From: an uncultured Amphritea sp. | GTDB taxonomy: Bacteria > Pseudomonadota > Gammaproteobacteria > Pseudomonadales > Balneatricaceae | Direction: 5' to 3' | DNA length: 64,000 nt | Assembly: GCF_937127095.1 (NCBI RefSeq) | Contig: NZ_CAKZLP010000055.1 | Location: 1 to 64,000 of the forward strand | Shown here: positions 24,782-33,736 of the stretch, in pieces | Layout of the letters: the number at the start of each line of letters is the position of its first letter | How positions within the stretch are numbered: position 1 is the stretch's first letter | The notes under the pieces: generated by a model | The model's input: only the letters and a program-made list of their open reading frames with translations | The model's database searches: none | Told to the model about the DNA's origin: nothing | Program-made: the position numbers and the translations under genes

Positions 24782-26415
24782 GACTTATCCTCCTGACGCT
24801 GTTGCTGTACAAACCGAATGAGCCCGGCAGTTGAGCTGTCCGTTGTTGCTGCTGAAGGGTTAGCGAGCTGATCCAGCAGTGACGTTGCGACCTGTTTGCC
24901 CAGCTCAACACCCCATTGATCGAACGGGTTTATCTCCCAGATAACCGATTGCACGTAAACTTTATGTTCGTACATGGCGATCAGCGCGCCAAAACTTTCA
25001 GGCGTGAGCTCATCGATCATGATCGTTGTACTTGGCTGATTGCCGCGATAACGCTTATGCGATGGGGCGTTGACAGCATCCTCAAGTACGCTGTCCCCCA
25101 GTGCCAGCAACCTTGACTGAGCCAGACAGTTAGCGAGCGCTAACTGATGCTGAGCCTTAAGCTCATCACCATGCTCCTGATAGCGCAGCGCAGGGGCAAT
25201 AAAGTCACACATCACGGATTCGGTACCCTGATGCAGCAGTTGGTAAAATGCATGCTGTGCATTCGGGCCTAGTTCGCCCCAGAGGATTGGGCAGGTAGCG
25301 TAGTTTAGCTTTTCACCCTTCAGGGTGACACTCTTGCCATTACTTTCCATCTCGAGCTGTTCGAGATAAGCAGGCAGGTGCTGAAGTCGCCCATCGTAGG
25401 GCAGAATTGCATGGGCGTGAATATTGAGGAAGTTAATGTTCCAGATACCAACCATTGCCAGCAATACCGGAAGGTTCTCGGTCAAAGGAGCGGAGCGAAA
25501 GTGGGTATCCATATCATGCGCGCCAGCCAGGAGCCTGCGAAAATTGGCATTGCCTGTTTGCAAGGCGATCGCCATACCGATCGCAGACCACATTGAGTAA
25601 CGTCCGCCGGTCCAGTCCCAGAAATGCAGCTGGTTTTTTTCCGGGATGCCCCATTCGGAGGCTTTGGCAGGACTGGCTGTTACACCAATAAAGTGATGTT
25701 GGCTGATGAGTTCAACGGGCAATCCACTGGCGTTTACCAGCCACTCACGGGCAGTATTAGAGTTCGCAAGAGTGTCAATAGTGGAAAAAGATTTTGATGA
25801 GACGATAAACAGGGTAGAGGCCGGATCAATCTGGTTCAGCAAACGTGCCAGCTGACTGCCATCCATGGAGGAGACAAAGTGTAGTTCAATGTCGCGAATC
25901 TCATCTGTGGTAAACAGGTTTAGTGCCCGGCAGGTCATTAGTGGGCCAAGGTCAGAGCCGCCGACACCAATATTAACCACGGTTTTAATGGGGCTGCCGT
26001 CATAGCCGCGCCATTGGCCGTTATGAATCTGTTCGACCAGTGCTTCCATCTGTTCCAGAGAGCTGTGAATCTCTTCTGAGATATCAACGCCCTGTAATAT
26101 CAGAGGCGTCTCTTTCGGCTGGCGCAGAGCGGTATGCAGGGCAGGCCGGTTTTCAGAGGTGTTGACCAGCTCACCCGTGAACAGTGCTTCTATCTTTTGC
26201 GGCAACTCTTGCTGTTCGGCTAGCTTAATCAGCTGCTGTAGCGTGTCATTAGTGATACGCTGCTTGGCAAAGTCAGCCAGGCAGTGGGCTGCACTGAAAC
26301 TGAACTTTTCGAAACGATGAGCATCTTCAGCAAACATATCTTTAAGATGTGTGTCGCGGACTTCATCTGCATGTCTCTTCAGTGCCAGCCAGGCCGGGGA
26401 TTGATCAATCGTCAT
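24778..26415 (-). CDS. pgi: Glucose-6-phosphate isomerase
   Basis: This 545-residue glycolytic enzyme interconverts glucose-6-phosphate and fructose-6-phosphate, here also feeding mannose synthesis through manC. Signatures present are VNIGVGGSDLGPLMTCRAL (about 146-164), SKSFSTIDTLANS, DWTGGRYSMWSAIGMAIAL, and the C-terminal INPFDQWGVELGKQVA. The length fits the bacterial long form. The start lies 4 bp from the galU stop and the end overlaps the UGDH-like gene by 4 bp, giving a tight sugar-nucleotide supply unit galU-pgi-UGDH-like-vanZ-manB. Confidence 0.97.
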   Translation of the reverse strand: MTIDQSPAWLALKRHADEVRDTHLKDMFAEDAHRFEKFSFSAAHCLADFAKQRITNDTLQQLIKLAEQQELPQKIEALFTGELVNTSENRPALHTALRQPKETPLILQGVDISEEIHSSLEQMEALVEQIHNGQWRGYDGSPIKTVVNIGVGGSDLGPLMTCRALNLFTTDEIRDIELHFVSSMDGSQLARLLNQIDPASTLFIVSSKSFSTIDTLANSNTAREWLVNASGLPVELISQHHFIGVTASPAKASEWGIPEKNQLHFWDWTGGRYSMWSAIGMAIALQTGNANFRRLLAGAHDMDTHFRSAPLTENLPVLLAMVGIWNINFLNIHAHAILPYDGRLQHLPAYLEQLEMESNGKSVTLKGEKLNYATCPILWGELGPNAQHAFYQLLHQGTESVMCDFIAPALRYQEHGDELKAQHQLALANCLAQSRLLALGDSVLEDAVNAPSHKRYRGNQPSTTIMIDELTPESFGALIAMYEHKVYVQSVIWEINPFDQWGVELGKQVATSLLDQLANPSAATTDSSTAGLIRFVQQQRQEDKS

Positions 26416-26419
26416 AATT

Positions 26420-27304
26420 TCAGTCCTGTTGCGCGATGAACTGCTTAAATCCTTCAGCGGTTTCCGGGTGTTGCAGTCCGTAGGCTACGTTAGCCTGGAG
26501 GAAGCCGAGCTTGTTGCCACAATCGTATGTTTTGCCGGTCATGCGGTACGCTTCGACCGTTTGTTCACGTAATAGCTCATCAAGTGCGTCGGTCAGCTGG
26601 ATCTCATCTCCCGCACCGGGTTTAGTGTTCGCCAGAAGTTGCATCACGCGTGCCGGCAGAACGTAGCGACCAACCACGGCAAGATCTGAGGGAGCATCTT
26701 CTGACTTGGGCTTTTCGACCATACCTTTAATCGGGGTGGACTCGCCTGCAGAGGGTTTGATGCCATTGCAGTCTGCAATGCCGTAGAGGTGTACCTGGCT
26801 CTGTGGGACTGATTCAACCATGATTTGCGCAGCGCTATGCTGTTCAAAAGCGTTGATCATTTTCTGCAGGTCATTCTCGTTTTGCTGATAGTTGTTGACC
26901 AGTACGTCGGGAAGGATTACTACAAAAGGTTCATTATTGACTGCTTGCGCTGCGCAGTATACCGCATGGCCCAGGCCTTTTGCTTCAGGCTGGCGAACGG
27001 ATATAATGGTCACATCGCTGGGTACAATATTACGCACAGAATTAAGGATGGCTGTTTTGTTCTTCGACTCAAGCTGATGCTCAAGCTCATAATGGGAATC
27101 GAAGTGATCCTCAATGGCTGATTTTCCATTACGGGTGACTAGCACGATCTCTTTGATCCCCGCTTTAATCGCTTCCTCTACAACATGCTGGATAACAGGC
27201 TTATCCACCACCGGCAACATCTCTTTAGGAATCGCTTTGCTTGCCGGAAGTACCCGGGTGCCCAGACCCGCAACGGGGATTACAGCTTTACGTACAGTTG
27301 TCAT
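26420..27304 (-). CDS. galU: UTP-glucose-1-phosphate uridylyltransferase
   Basis: This 294-residue enzyme makes UDP-glucose from glucose-1-phosphate and UTP. The N-terminal signature AGLGTRVLPASKAIPKEMLP, then VVDKPVIQHVVEEAIKAGI, covers residues 13-47. GLGHAVYCA, FVVILPDVLVN and GMVEKPKSEDAPSDLAVVGR (nucleotide and sugar binding) follow. Length is as in E. coli GalU. Only 39 bp separate it from the end of the VpsP-like gene on the same strand, so it may be transcribed from the vps-like operon. UDP-glucose is the donor for galE and for exopolysaccharide. Confidence 0.97.
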   Translation of the reverse strand: MTTVRKAVIPVAGLGTRVLPASKAIPKEMLPVVDKPVIQHVVEEAIKAGIKEIVLVTRNGKSAIEDHFDSHYELEHQLESKNKTAILNSVRNIVPSDVTIISVRQPEAKGLGHAVYCAAQAVNNEPFVVILPDVLVNNYQQNENDLQKMINAFEQHSAAQIMVESVPQSQVHLYGIADCNGIKPSAGESTPIKGMVEKPKSEDAPSDLAVVGRYVLPARVMQLLANTKPGAGDEIQLTDALDELLREQTVEAYRMTGKTYDCGNKLGFLQANVAYGLQHPETAEGFKQFIAQQD

Positions 27305-27343
27305 AGTATTCCTTTCTATATAAAACCAAGTAATGAGTTATTA

Positions 27344-28009
27344 TCAGACGCCACATAGCTTTCTTTGATATACGTCTCTCTGGAGATTGGCACAGATAAG
27401 AGATCGTTTATTATATCGGTTTAAAATGACTTTTATATGATCCGGATTTCGACGAATCCCCCGACGGATGTTATCGATGATCATTTTTCGTTCATCCATG
27501 TTCAGACTTAGCCATCCTAACAATCCTGCTTCAGTTAAAGCAATATTCACACCATTTTCCCATGGGCCACTGCTTACTGATTGTCTGATCATATGCTGAT
27601 ATTCCTGATCAAACTCGCCTGATTTTGCTTTTATCAACGCTATATTTGCTTGCGTATAGGGCCATTGAGGTCTCAGTGAGTTTGAATGACGATAGCTGAC
27701 CAAAGCCTCCTGAAGGGCCGTTGATTTCAGTAGAGGGTTATCGGAAATTAGTGCGTTGTAATGGTGCAATCTCCCCAGGTAATCATAATACTCTGGTGCA
27801 CGGCTCCAGTTTAGCGCTGTTTCGATTGCGACCCTGGCTTTGGTTAGTTCTTCAGGTACCGGTAATCGGTTTTCCGACTCCCATTTGCTTACTTCATGCC
27901 GCGTGGTATAGGCGTTCAGATCTGCGAGGCCCCATTTGACTGCAGGGATGCAAAGAGCAAGCAATAATATCGCTGGGATTAGTGCCAGCTTTCTATTCAC
28001 TCCCCTCAT
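27344..28009 (-). CDS. VpsP-like polysaccharide biosynthesis protein
   Basis: A 221-residue protein with one N-terminal membrane anchor (LALIPAILLLALCIPAVKWG, residues 8-27) and a periplasmic helical part. That part includes TPR-like features: ALNWSRAPEYYDYLGRLHHY, and an SYRHSNSLRPQWPYTQANIA pattern of paired helices. In Vibrio a protein of this build (VpsP) follows the autokinase VpsO. Here the order barrel, Wza-like, autokinase, phosphatase, this gene matches that arrangement. Its activity is not known. It overlaps the phosphatase gene by 4 bp. The name is an analogy from context and shape and should be treated as provisional. Confidence 0.65.
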   Translation of the reverse strand: MRGVNRKLALIPAILLLALCIPAVKWGLADLNAYTTRHEVSKWESENRLPVPEELTKARVAIETALNWSRAPEYYDYLGRLHHYNALISDNPLLKSTALQEALVSYRHSNSLRPQWPYTQANIALIKAKSGEFDQEYQHMIRQSVSSGPWENGVNIALTEAGLLGWLSLNMDERKMIIDNIRRGIRRNPDHIKVILNRYNKRSLICANLQRDVYQRKLCGV

Positions 28010-28731
28010 TTATGAGGCAGCCCGGTAATGATGGCAGGGTTATCAAAGACAAGCTTATTGGCCTCATTTTTGCCGATAATCTCTGCTGCCGCCTGCAATC
28101 CTTTGCTTAGAACCGGAGGACGATGTAGACGATTATGGGCATCTGTTGCCAGGATTGTTGCCCACCCCTGTTGCAGAATATGAGTCGCGCATTGCTTAGC
28201 CCGATAACCAAACTCTCCGGTCACTGACATTGCTGTTAGTTGTATCAGACATCCAGACTCAATAAACGGAATGAGTTTGTCAAATGACTGCATAATCTCT
28301 TTATTACGTTCCGGGTGCGCGATCATCGGCATAATATTATACTTCTTCAGCCAGCCGATCAGCTTGTCTGTACCCGGTAATATATGACTGTGTGGAAGCT
28401 CTAGGAGAAGGACTTTCTTTCCTTCCCACTGGCCTATTAATGGGATCTTACCGGCTGGAATCATGCTCAGCATCTCAGTTGAGATGCGTATCTCTGCGCC
28501 CATACTGATTGATAACGGTATTTTGTTATCTGCCAGAGCTTGCTGAAGCGTTTTGAGTACCGGTTTTATGGTTGCAATTTCATTGTCATATCGGCCGGGA
28601 TGAATGTGCGGAGTGACAACCATATGCCGTATTCCATCATTCACAGCTATAACAGCAAGCTCCAGCGACTCTTGCAGAGTCGCTGGACCATCGTCGATGC
28701 CAGGCAATATATGATTATGCAGGTCTATCAT
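28006..28731 (-). CDS. PHP-type tyrosine-protein phosphatase (CpsB/YwqE family)
   Basis: This 241-residue metal-dependent phosphatase dephosphorylates the tyrosine autokinase that controls polysaccharide length and export. The PHP metal ligands are visible: DLHNHILPGIDDGP (residues 3-16), VVTPHIHPGRYDN (about 38-50), LELPHSHILPG, IAHPERNKEI and LATDAHNRLHRPP. This type is typical of Gram-positive capsule loci, while most gammaproteobacteria use a low-molecular-weight Wzb phosphatase; it also occurs in several marine gammaproteobacteria. The start is adjacent to the kinase stop (1-base overlap), consistent with the pair acting together. Confidence 0.93.
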   Translation of the reverse strand: MIDLHNHILPGIDDGPATLQESLELAVIAVNDGIRHMVVTPHIHPGRYDNEIATIKPVLKTLQQALADNKIPLSISMGAEIRISTEMLSMIPAGKIPLIGQWEGKKVLLLELPHSHILPGTDKLIGWLKKYNIMPMIAHPERNKEIMQSFDKLIPFIESGCLIQLTAMSVTGEFGYRAKQCATHILQQGWATILATDAHNRLHRPPVLSKGLQAAAEIIGKNEANKLVFDNPAIITGLPHK

Positions 28732-30962
28732 CAGGCTGGACTTTTAATTTGGTCATCCTCAGTGGCCTCGTCGACGTAACCATACGTATCATAATATCCC
28801 TGATAGTCATCACTGTAATATTTACTCGCCTTCTTTATATCAACCTGATTAAGCACAACTCCGATGAGGGGTGCATTAACCTCTTTCAGTCGTTTCAGAC
28901 CTGCTTTTGCTTGTTGATGGTTGGTTGCATCGGCCTTAACGACATAGATCATTGCGCCCACATGTTGTGCCAGAACCAGTGCATCACTGACTGCCTGAGT
29001 GGGGGCGGTATCAATCACGATCCGGTCATAATGAGATTCCAGCACGGACAATACTTTAGCGAAGCGTTTTGATGCCAGCAGGTCGAGGGGGTTTGGAGGA
29101 ATCGTACCGGCTGTCATAATATCGATATTATTGGTGTCTGACCGATGGATACACTCTTCCAGCTTTGATGTTCCGGCAACCAAGTTTGATAGACCTGTTA
29201 CTTTACTTGAGAGTCCAAATGCTTTGGCTATAGAAGGTCTGCGCATATCGGCATCAATTAGTAGCACTTTTTCCATCTGTCCGATCGATGTCGCCAGGTT
29301 GATTGCCAGCGATGTTTTGCCTTCGCCGGGAACTGAAGAGGTACAGCATAATATCTTATGGGGATTATCAAGTGCCGATAATACCACTCCGGTTCTGATG
29401 GTTCTGACGGACTCAGCGTAAGGCGACTTTGGATCGTCAATATAAGCCGTGTAGCTCTGGTCTTCTTTACCCTTTTTCCTAGTGAGCAGAGGTAATAGCC
29501 CCAGCATAGTGGAATTCAGTTTGTTTTCGACATCAGTAGCTGATTTTACTGTGTTATTGAGCGCTTCCATGAGGAACGCCAGTACTACTCCGAACATTAC
29601 GCTGGCGATAAAAGACAGTGCAATAATAAGCTTTTTATTAGGCTTGGCCGGTCTTATTGGTACTTCAGCTGGATCACTGATGCGGGCATTGGCTGATTGC
29701 AGGTCGCCTGTCGCATTGGTTTCATTCAGCCGGTTAAAAAACGTATCGTATAATTTACGAGTCGATTCTGCTTCTTTTTCCAGAGATTTGAGTTTGTGAT
29801 CTTTATTATTTATAGCCTGTAGCTTCTGTTTGGCATTTTCCTGATCAGCTTTGAGGGAGCGTTCATTGGTAAGCGCTATACGATAATCACTTTCTATGCT
29901 ACTCACTATTCTCTTGATCTGGTTGTAAAGAGCGCCTCTTACATCACTTAGCTCTGACTCTACCGCTTGCATTTGGGGGTGCTTAGGGCCGTAGCGTTTA
30001 GCCAGGTCAGCTTTTTTTAAAGCTGTTTCCAGTTCAGCGCGTTTCAGATCCCTGATAAGTGGATGGTTGAGGATAACAGGAATGTTCTCATAAGCTTCCA
30101 GATTGCTGGATGAAACCGATTGTATTTGTCGGTACAGGCTTTCAGCTTCAAGTCGTGTTCTGCGAGCGTCAACAAGCCGGGTGGAGATAAGCGATAGTTC
30201 ATTGTTCGCTATCTCTGCACCACCATCGCTACCGACAATCTGTTCTTTGTTTCTGTATTCCTGAAGTTTCTCTTCGGATGTATTGACCTGCTCTCGCAGC
30301 CCGCTCAGGCGCTCCATCAGCCACTCTGATGCTTTATAAGTGAGTTGCATGCGGGCATCTAGGTTGTTTTCGATATACGCATTGCCAACGGCATTTGCGA
30401 CCTGGGCAGCCAGAAGTGGGTTATTTGCTGCGAATGTTATTTGTACCAGCTGCGTTTTACGTACGGGGGAGATCGTTAATTTTCTGATAAAGCTTTGAGT
30501 GAGCTGCTGGAGCTTTATTTTCTTTTCTTCCTCTTCAGTTTTACTTTCCTTCGGACGCGCCACAGGTAGCCAGTCGCGCCAGTTAAAAGAAAATGCTGAT
30601 GGTTCCGGGTTAAACTCAGGATGATCTATCAGGTTTAGCTTATCGATTACTTTCTCTGCAAGCTGTCGGGACCTAAGAATTTCAAACTGTGTCTGATAAT
30701 ATTCATCATTGTTTGTGTCAAGGCCATAAACCTGCTCAATAGAGACTACGTTAGCTTGTTTGGCTTCGATCAGCAGAGTTGCAGTCGCCTGGTAGACTGG
30801 CTTCATTGAAAAAGCAACCAGCGTCGAAAGAATCGAGATAATGATTGCGAAGCCAAGAATGCCCCACTTATGCCGGTATATCGTCATCCAGTATTGACGT
30901 AGGTCTATGACCTCTTCCTGCATCGGTTGGGAAAATCTATCCTGGGGCACGTTTTTTTCCAT
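28731..30962 (-). CDS. Polysaccharide co-polymerase / tyrosine autokinase (Wzc/VpsO-like)
   Basis: This 743-residue inner-membrane protein sets chain length and drives export. A Wzz-type membrane helix lies at about residues 32-53 (WGILGFAIIISILSTLVAFS). A periplasmic part with long coiled coils follows (about 190-420), then the GNVR-like segment and a second helix at about 447-468 (KLIIALSFIASVMFGVVLAF). The cytoplasmic BY-kinase has Walker A SSVPGEGKTSLAINLA, Walker A' LLIDADMRRPS and Walker B IVIDTAP. The C-terminus is a tyrosine cluster (KYYSDDYQGYYDTYGYVDE), the autophosphorylation tail. It is followed by its phosphatase gene, and preceded 93 bp upstream by the Wza-like gene. Confidence 0.95.
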   Translation of the reverse strand: MEKNVPQDRFSQPMQEEVIDLRQYWMTIYRHKWGILGFAIIISILSTLVAFSMKPVYQATATLLIEAKQANVVSIEQVYGLDTNNDEYYQTQFEILRSRQLAEKVIDKLNLIDHPEFNPEPSAFSFNWRDWLPVARPKESKTEEEEKKIKLQQLTQSFIRKLTISPVRKTQLVQITFAANNPLLAAQVANAVGNAYIENNLDARMQLTYKASEWLMERLSGLREQVNTSEEKLQEYRNKEQIVGSDGGAEIANNELSLISTRLVDARRTRLEAESLYRQIQSVSSSNLEAYENIPVILNHPLIRDLKRAELETALKKADLAKRYGPKHPQMQAVESELSDVRGALYNQIKRIVSSIESDYRIALTNERSLKADQENAKQKLQAINNKDHKLKSLEKEAESTRKLYDTFFNRLNETNATGDLQSANARISDPAEVPIRPAKPNKKLIIALSFIASVMFGVVLAFLMEALNNTVKSATDVENKLNSTMLGLLPLLTRKKGKEDQSYTAYIDDPKSPYAESVRTIRTGVVLSALDNPHKILCCTSSVPGEGKTSLAINLATSIGQMEKVLLIDADMRRPSIAKAFGLSSKVTGLSNLVAGTSKLEECIHRSDTNNIDIMTAGTIPPNPLDLLASKRFAKVLSVLESHYDRIVIDTAPTQAVSDALVLAQHVGAMIYVVKADATNHQQAKAGLKRLKEVNAPLIGVVLNQVDIKKASKYYSDDYQGYYDTYGYVDEATEDDQIKSPA

Positions 30963-31054
30963 ACTGAAAAGTTCTCTGCTTCAATAATCGTTGTTGGCAG
31001 GTGGGGAATAAGTACTAAAAAATTACGAATCTTTGTCTGGCTGGTTTAAAAAAA

Positions 31055-31612
31055 TCAGAAGAAGCTTTGCTCTATAGTGATAATGTCTCCGGGCAAAACC
31101 TGTCGACTCAGATCAACCATTTCAGGGTCTCCGGTATTCCCGTCGCGTTGAATAAATATCTTTGATTTTGAAGCTCTTTCTGTGAAGCCTCCAGCGATTG
31201 CAACAGCTTTTTGCAGTGTAAGGCCCGGCTGAAATGGGTAGCTCCCTGGTTTTTTAACTTCTCCGTTGATGAAGAATTCTCTGTACTCAAGTACGGTCAC
31301 ATTAACGTTTGGGTTCAACAGATAGCCATTAGCTAGCCCGTTAGCAATTTTGCTGCTCAATTCACTTGTTGTAAGGTCTAAGACTTCAAGCTCACCGAGA
31401 AACGGGTATGAAATTGTACCCGCATCACTTAAACGGGTTTCAATGCTAAGCTCTTCCTCGCCGAACACGGTGATTTTAACCATGTCGCCAGATCCCAACT
31501 GGTAATCTGAAAATTGAGAATTTTCAGCTGCATGCGTTGGTATAAAGGTTGCGAGGAATGCGATAAAAAGGACTCTTAACGAGTGCTTCAGGTAGTTTAC
31601 TAAATGCTGCAT
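31055..31612 (-). CDS. Polysaccharide export protein, short Wza-like (VpsN-like)
   Basis: This 185-residue periplasmic or outer-membrane export protein has an N-terminal signal peptide (VLFIAFLATFIPTHA, about residues 14-28). It continues with the Poly_export domain (DYQLGSGDMVKITVFGEEELS, GTISYPFLGELEV) and one SLBB domain (FFINGEVKKPGSYPFQPG, LQKAVAIAGGFTERA). It is far shorter than E. coli Wza (about 380 aa) and has no lipobox cysteine or C-terminal amphipathic helix, so it may not form a full outer-membrane pore by itself. The barrel protein encoded just upstream may complete the channel. That division of labour is inferred. Confidence 0.92.
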   Translation of the reverse strand: MQHLVNYLKHSLRVLFIAFLATFIPTHAAENSQFSDYQLGSGDMVKITVFGEEELSIETRLSDAGTISYPFLGELEVLDLTTSELSSKIANGLANGYLLNPNVNVTVLEYREFFINGEVKKPGSYPFQPGLTLQKAVAIAGGFTERASKSKIFIQRDGNTGDPEMVDLSRQVLPGDIITIEQSFF

Positions 31613-31644
31613 TTGTCGCTCTCAAAGTCCTGATGTAAATCTGA

Positions 31645-32844
31645 TCAGAGTGATCCTGTAACTGATATCAAATATATATTTCGGTCAAATGGGATTCCAC
31701 TTATGTTTGATTCAGTATTTTGGTGAGAATACCCAACGCCAAAGCTCAGCCAGCGACGCATGTCATAGTTTAACCTCAAACTGGCATCGGTGATCTCATC
31801 TTCCCGACCACCAGTAGAACCTTTGTAATCATCATTTGTATACCCTGAGCTGAAGATCGTTTGTAGTTGATCATTCCAGTCATGTGTCCAGGATAAACGG
31901 ATAACTTTTGAATCGATAAAATCTCCGATGCCTGAAGACTCTTTTTCAGACTGACTTGTTGCAAAATTAAAAACGGAATACGAAAGTGGCTCCCATTTAA
32001 GGGCCGCTTCCCAGCTGCTACCGGAAAAGTCATTTCTTGCGGAAGATTTGAAGTCCTTCTGTACGTGGCCCAGTTTAATTGTGCCTGTCGTTTTTGCGGA
32101 TCCTTCCCAAGTTGCACCGACAAAGTACCGAAGTGTTTCACTATCAAGACTGGCTGCCGGATCAGTTTTATAGTTCAGAGTCTGGTCTCTGATTTCGAAC
32201 AATAGTGACGTTTTGGGCTGGATTCTGTAATAGAAAGTTCCGCTGAAAGTTGTCAGTTCACTATCTCTTTCATTCGTGATGGTGCGGAAGTTTTGATATT
32301 CTTTGTCGTCATATCTGCCGGAAAAAACCAGTTTTCCTGCAGCGTCGACGGCACCATAGGTATAGGTAAAAGAGACTGATTTAGTGTCATATTCCAGCGG
32401 AGCCGTTACAGTTGCACCTATATTGCCTGATTCTGTAATTCCGGTGCCCCGTTCTTCGTGGTTCTTCGAGTATGAACTATTCAGATCCAGCATATTGCGT
32501 GCATCAAATTCAAGGTGCGCATCTACACCAAGGTTATGGTCTGTATAGTTATCATCAGAGCTACTTTGGTACATTCCATGATTCAGCGTGTAACGGGCTC
32601 TATAGGCGTTGAAACCATCTTCTGCAATAACCTGAAAATTCGGGCTTATTACTGTTTTCTGGCTATCAACCTCTGCGCTGTTAGAACTGAATATATTGTC
32701 GTCGTAGCTCGTTTGGACATTCAGCGTTGGTATAATGCTGACGGGTTCTGCATCTATAGATGCAGGCCGTATAGCAGCAAATGCATGAGAATAAAGAATA
32801 AGGGCGCAAGGCGTTAATATGCTTGCCAAAGTCCGGTTTTTCAT
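31645..32844 (-). CDS. Outer-membrane beta-barrel protein of the polysaccharide operon (VpsM/EpsL-like)
   Basis: A 399-residue protein with a signal peptide (residues 1-23, LILYSHAFAA end) and about sixteen alternating amphipathic strands ending in aromatic or hydrophobic residues (for example ARYTLNHGMYQ, VSFTYTYGAVDA, LSFGVGYSHQN). The last strand, RNIYLISVTGSL, resembles a barrel C-terminus. LNVQTSYDDNIFSS near the start is the common opening of the BBP2/EpsL-type barrel family. It is the first gene of the minus-strand block that continues with export, kinase and phosphatase genes. Its probable role is an outer-membrane polysaccharide channel. A ribosome site AAGGAT lies upstream. Confidence 0.87.
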   Translation of the reverse strand: MKNRTLASILTPCALILYSHAFAAIRPASIDAEPVSIIPTLNVQTSYDDNIFSSNSAEVDSQKTVISPNFQVIAEDGFNAYRARYTLNHGMYQSSSDDNYTDHNLGVDAHLEFDARNMLDLNSSYSKNHEERGTGITESGNIGATVTAPLEYDTKSVSFTYTYGAVDAAGKLVFSGRYDDKEYQNFRTITNERDSELTTFSGTFYYRIQPKTSLLFEIRDQTLNYKTDPAASLDSETLRYFVGATWEGSAKTTGTIKLGHVQKDFKSSARNDFSGSSWEAALKWEPLSYSVFNFATSQSEKESSGIGDFIDSKVIRLSWTHDWNDQLQTIFSSGYTNDDYKGSTGGREDEITDASLRLNYDMRRWLSFGVGYSHQNTESNISGIPFDRNIYLISVTGSL

Positions 32845-33181
32845 CAGCTGATATCCTTGTAAATGTCATGCACTGGCATTTGCTTTCAGCGCCTGCTTAA
32901 TTCAGGACACCCTGAACAATCAGGGTGTGTTAGGTTCTCTAATACTAGCATGGCTTCTTTTTTAGTGGTACTCGATAGCGAAGCCAAATGGCGACATTTT
33001 GCTTTTTTTTGCTGCAGTGCGGTATGGAGGTGCGTAAGGGGTGGGTTTGAGTTATGAAAAATATTTATTATTGTATTGGGTTGCCGTAAATCGGATCACG
33101 CTGAGATGATTTTTTATGCTTAGTTTTTTGTTGCAGAGTCGTGTAACAATAGTTTTACAAATATTAAGTTGGGGGGCTCTT
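32845..33181. other. Divergent intergenic region between vps-like operon and moaB
   Basis: This 337-bp region without a gene holds a perfect 9-bp stem-loop at 32907-32928 on the operon side and T-rich sequence. I cannot place either promoter with confidence. The moaB ribosome site (TTGGGGGG) is at its right end. Confidence 0.6.
32907..32928 (-). promoter_or_regulatory. Perfect stem-loop upstream of the vps-like operon
   Basis: ACACCCTGA (32907-32915) and TCAGGGTGT (32920-32928) pair perfectly around a 4-base loop, 63 bp upstream of the first start codon of the operon. It could be an operator or a leader-RNA hairpin. No U-run follows. Confidence 0.5.
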
Positions 33182-33736
33182 ATGGGTCATGCAAAAAAAG
33201 ATGTGCCTTTTCAGTCGTTAAAAATTGCAGTGCTGACCGTTTCTGATACCCGTACGCCGGAGAATGATACCTCCGGTGATGCTTTGGTGAGCGGTCTTAC
33301 GGACGCAGGTCATACGCTGGCGGATAGGGCTATCAGTAAAGATGATGTGTATCAGTTACGTGCAGTGGCGTCTAAATGGATCGCCGATGAAGCGGTTCAG
33401 GCGATTCTGGTGACCGGGGGGACTGGCTTTACCCTGCGGGATACTACCCCTGAGGCGCTGACGCCGCTGTTTGATAAAGCAATAGAGGGTTATGGCGAGC
33501 TGTTTCGTCAGCTCTCTTATGAGGAGATCGGCACATCGACAATTCAGTCCAGAGCTTTTGCCGGTGTTGCTAATCGCACGGTGATATTCTGTATGCCGGG
33601 TTCTACCGGTGCCTGTAAAACTGCCTGGAACGGGATTATCCGTGAGCAGTTGGATGCGCGTCATCGTCCCTGTAACTTTGTCGAGATGGTGATGACAACT
33701 AAGTCTGTTGAAACTGCTTGTGGGCCGCGCGGATGA
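33182..33736 (+). CDS. moaB: Molybdenum cofactor biosynthesis protein MoaB
   Basis: This 184-residue protein of the MogA/MoaB fold is thought to adenylylate molybdopterin before metal insertion, although in some species the role is uncertain. Motifs present are VLTVSDTRTPENDTSGDAL (residues about 18-36), LVTGGTGFTLRDTTPEAL (about 77-94) and FCMPGSTGACKTAWNGII (about 138-155). The ATG at 33182 is preferred over an upstream one at 33116, because a strong GGGGGG site precedes it and the family starts here. The stop overlaps moeA (ATGA). Confidence 0.96.
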   Translation: MGHAKKDVPFQSLKIAVLTVSDTRTPENDTSGDALVSGLTDAGHTLADRAISKDDVYQLRAVASKWIADEAVQAILVTGGTGFTLRDTTPEALTPLFDKAIEGYGELFRQLSYEEIGTSTIQSRAFAGVANRTVIFCMPGSTGACKTAWNGIIREQLDARHRPCNFVEMVMTTKSVETACGPRG

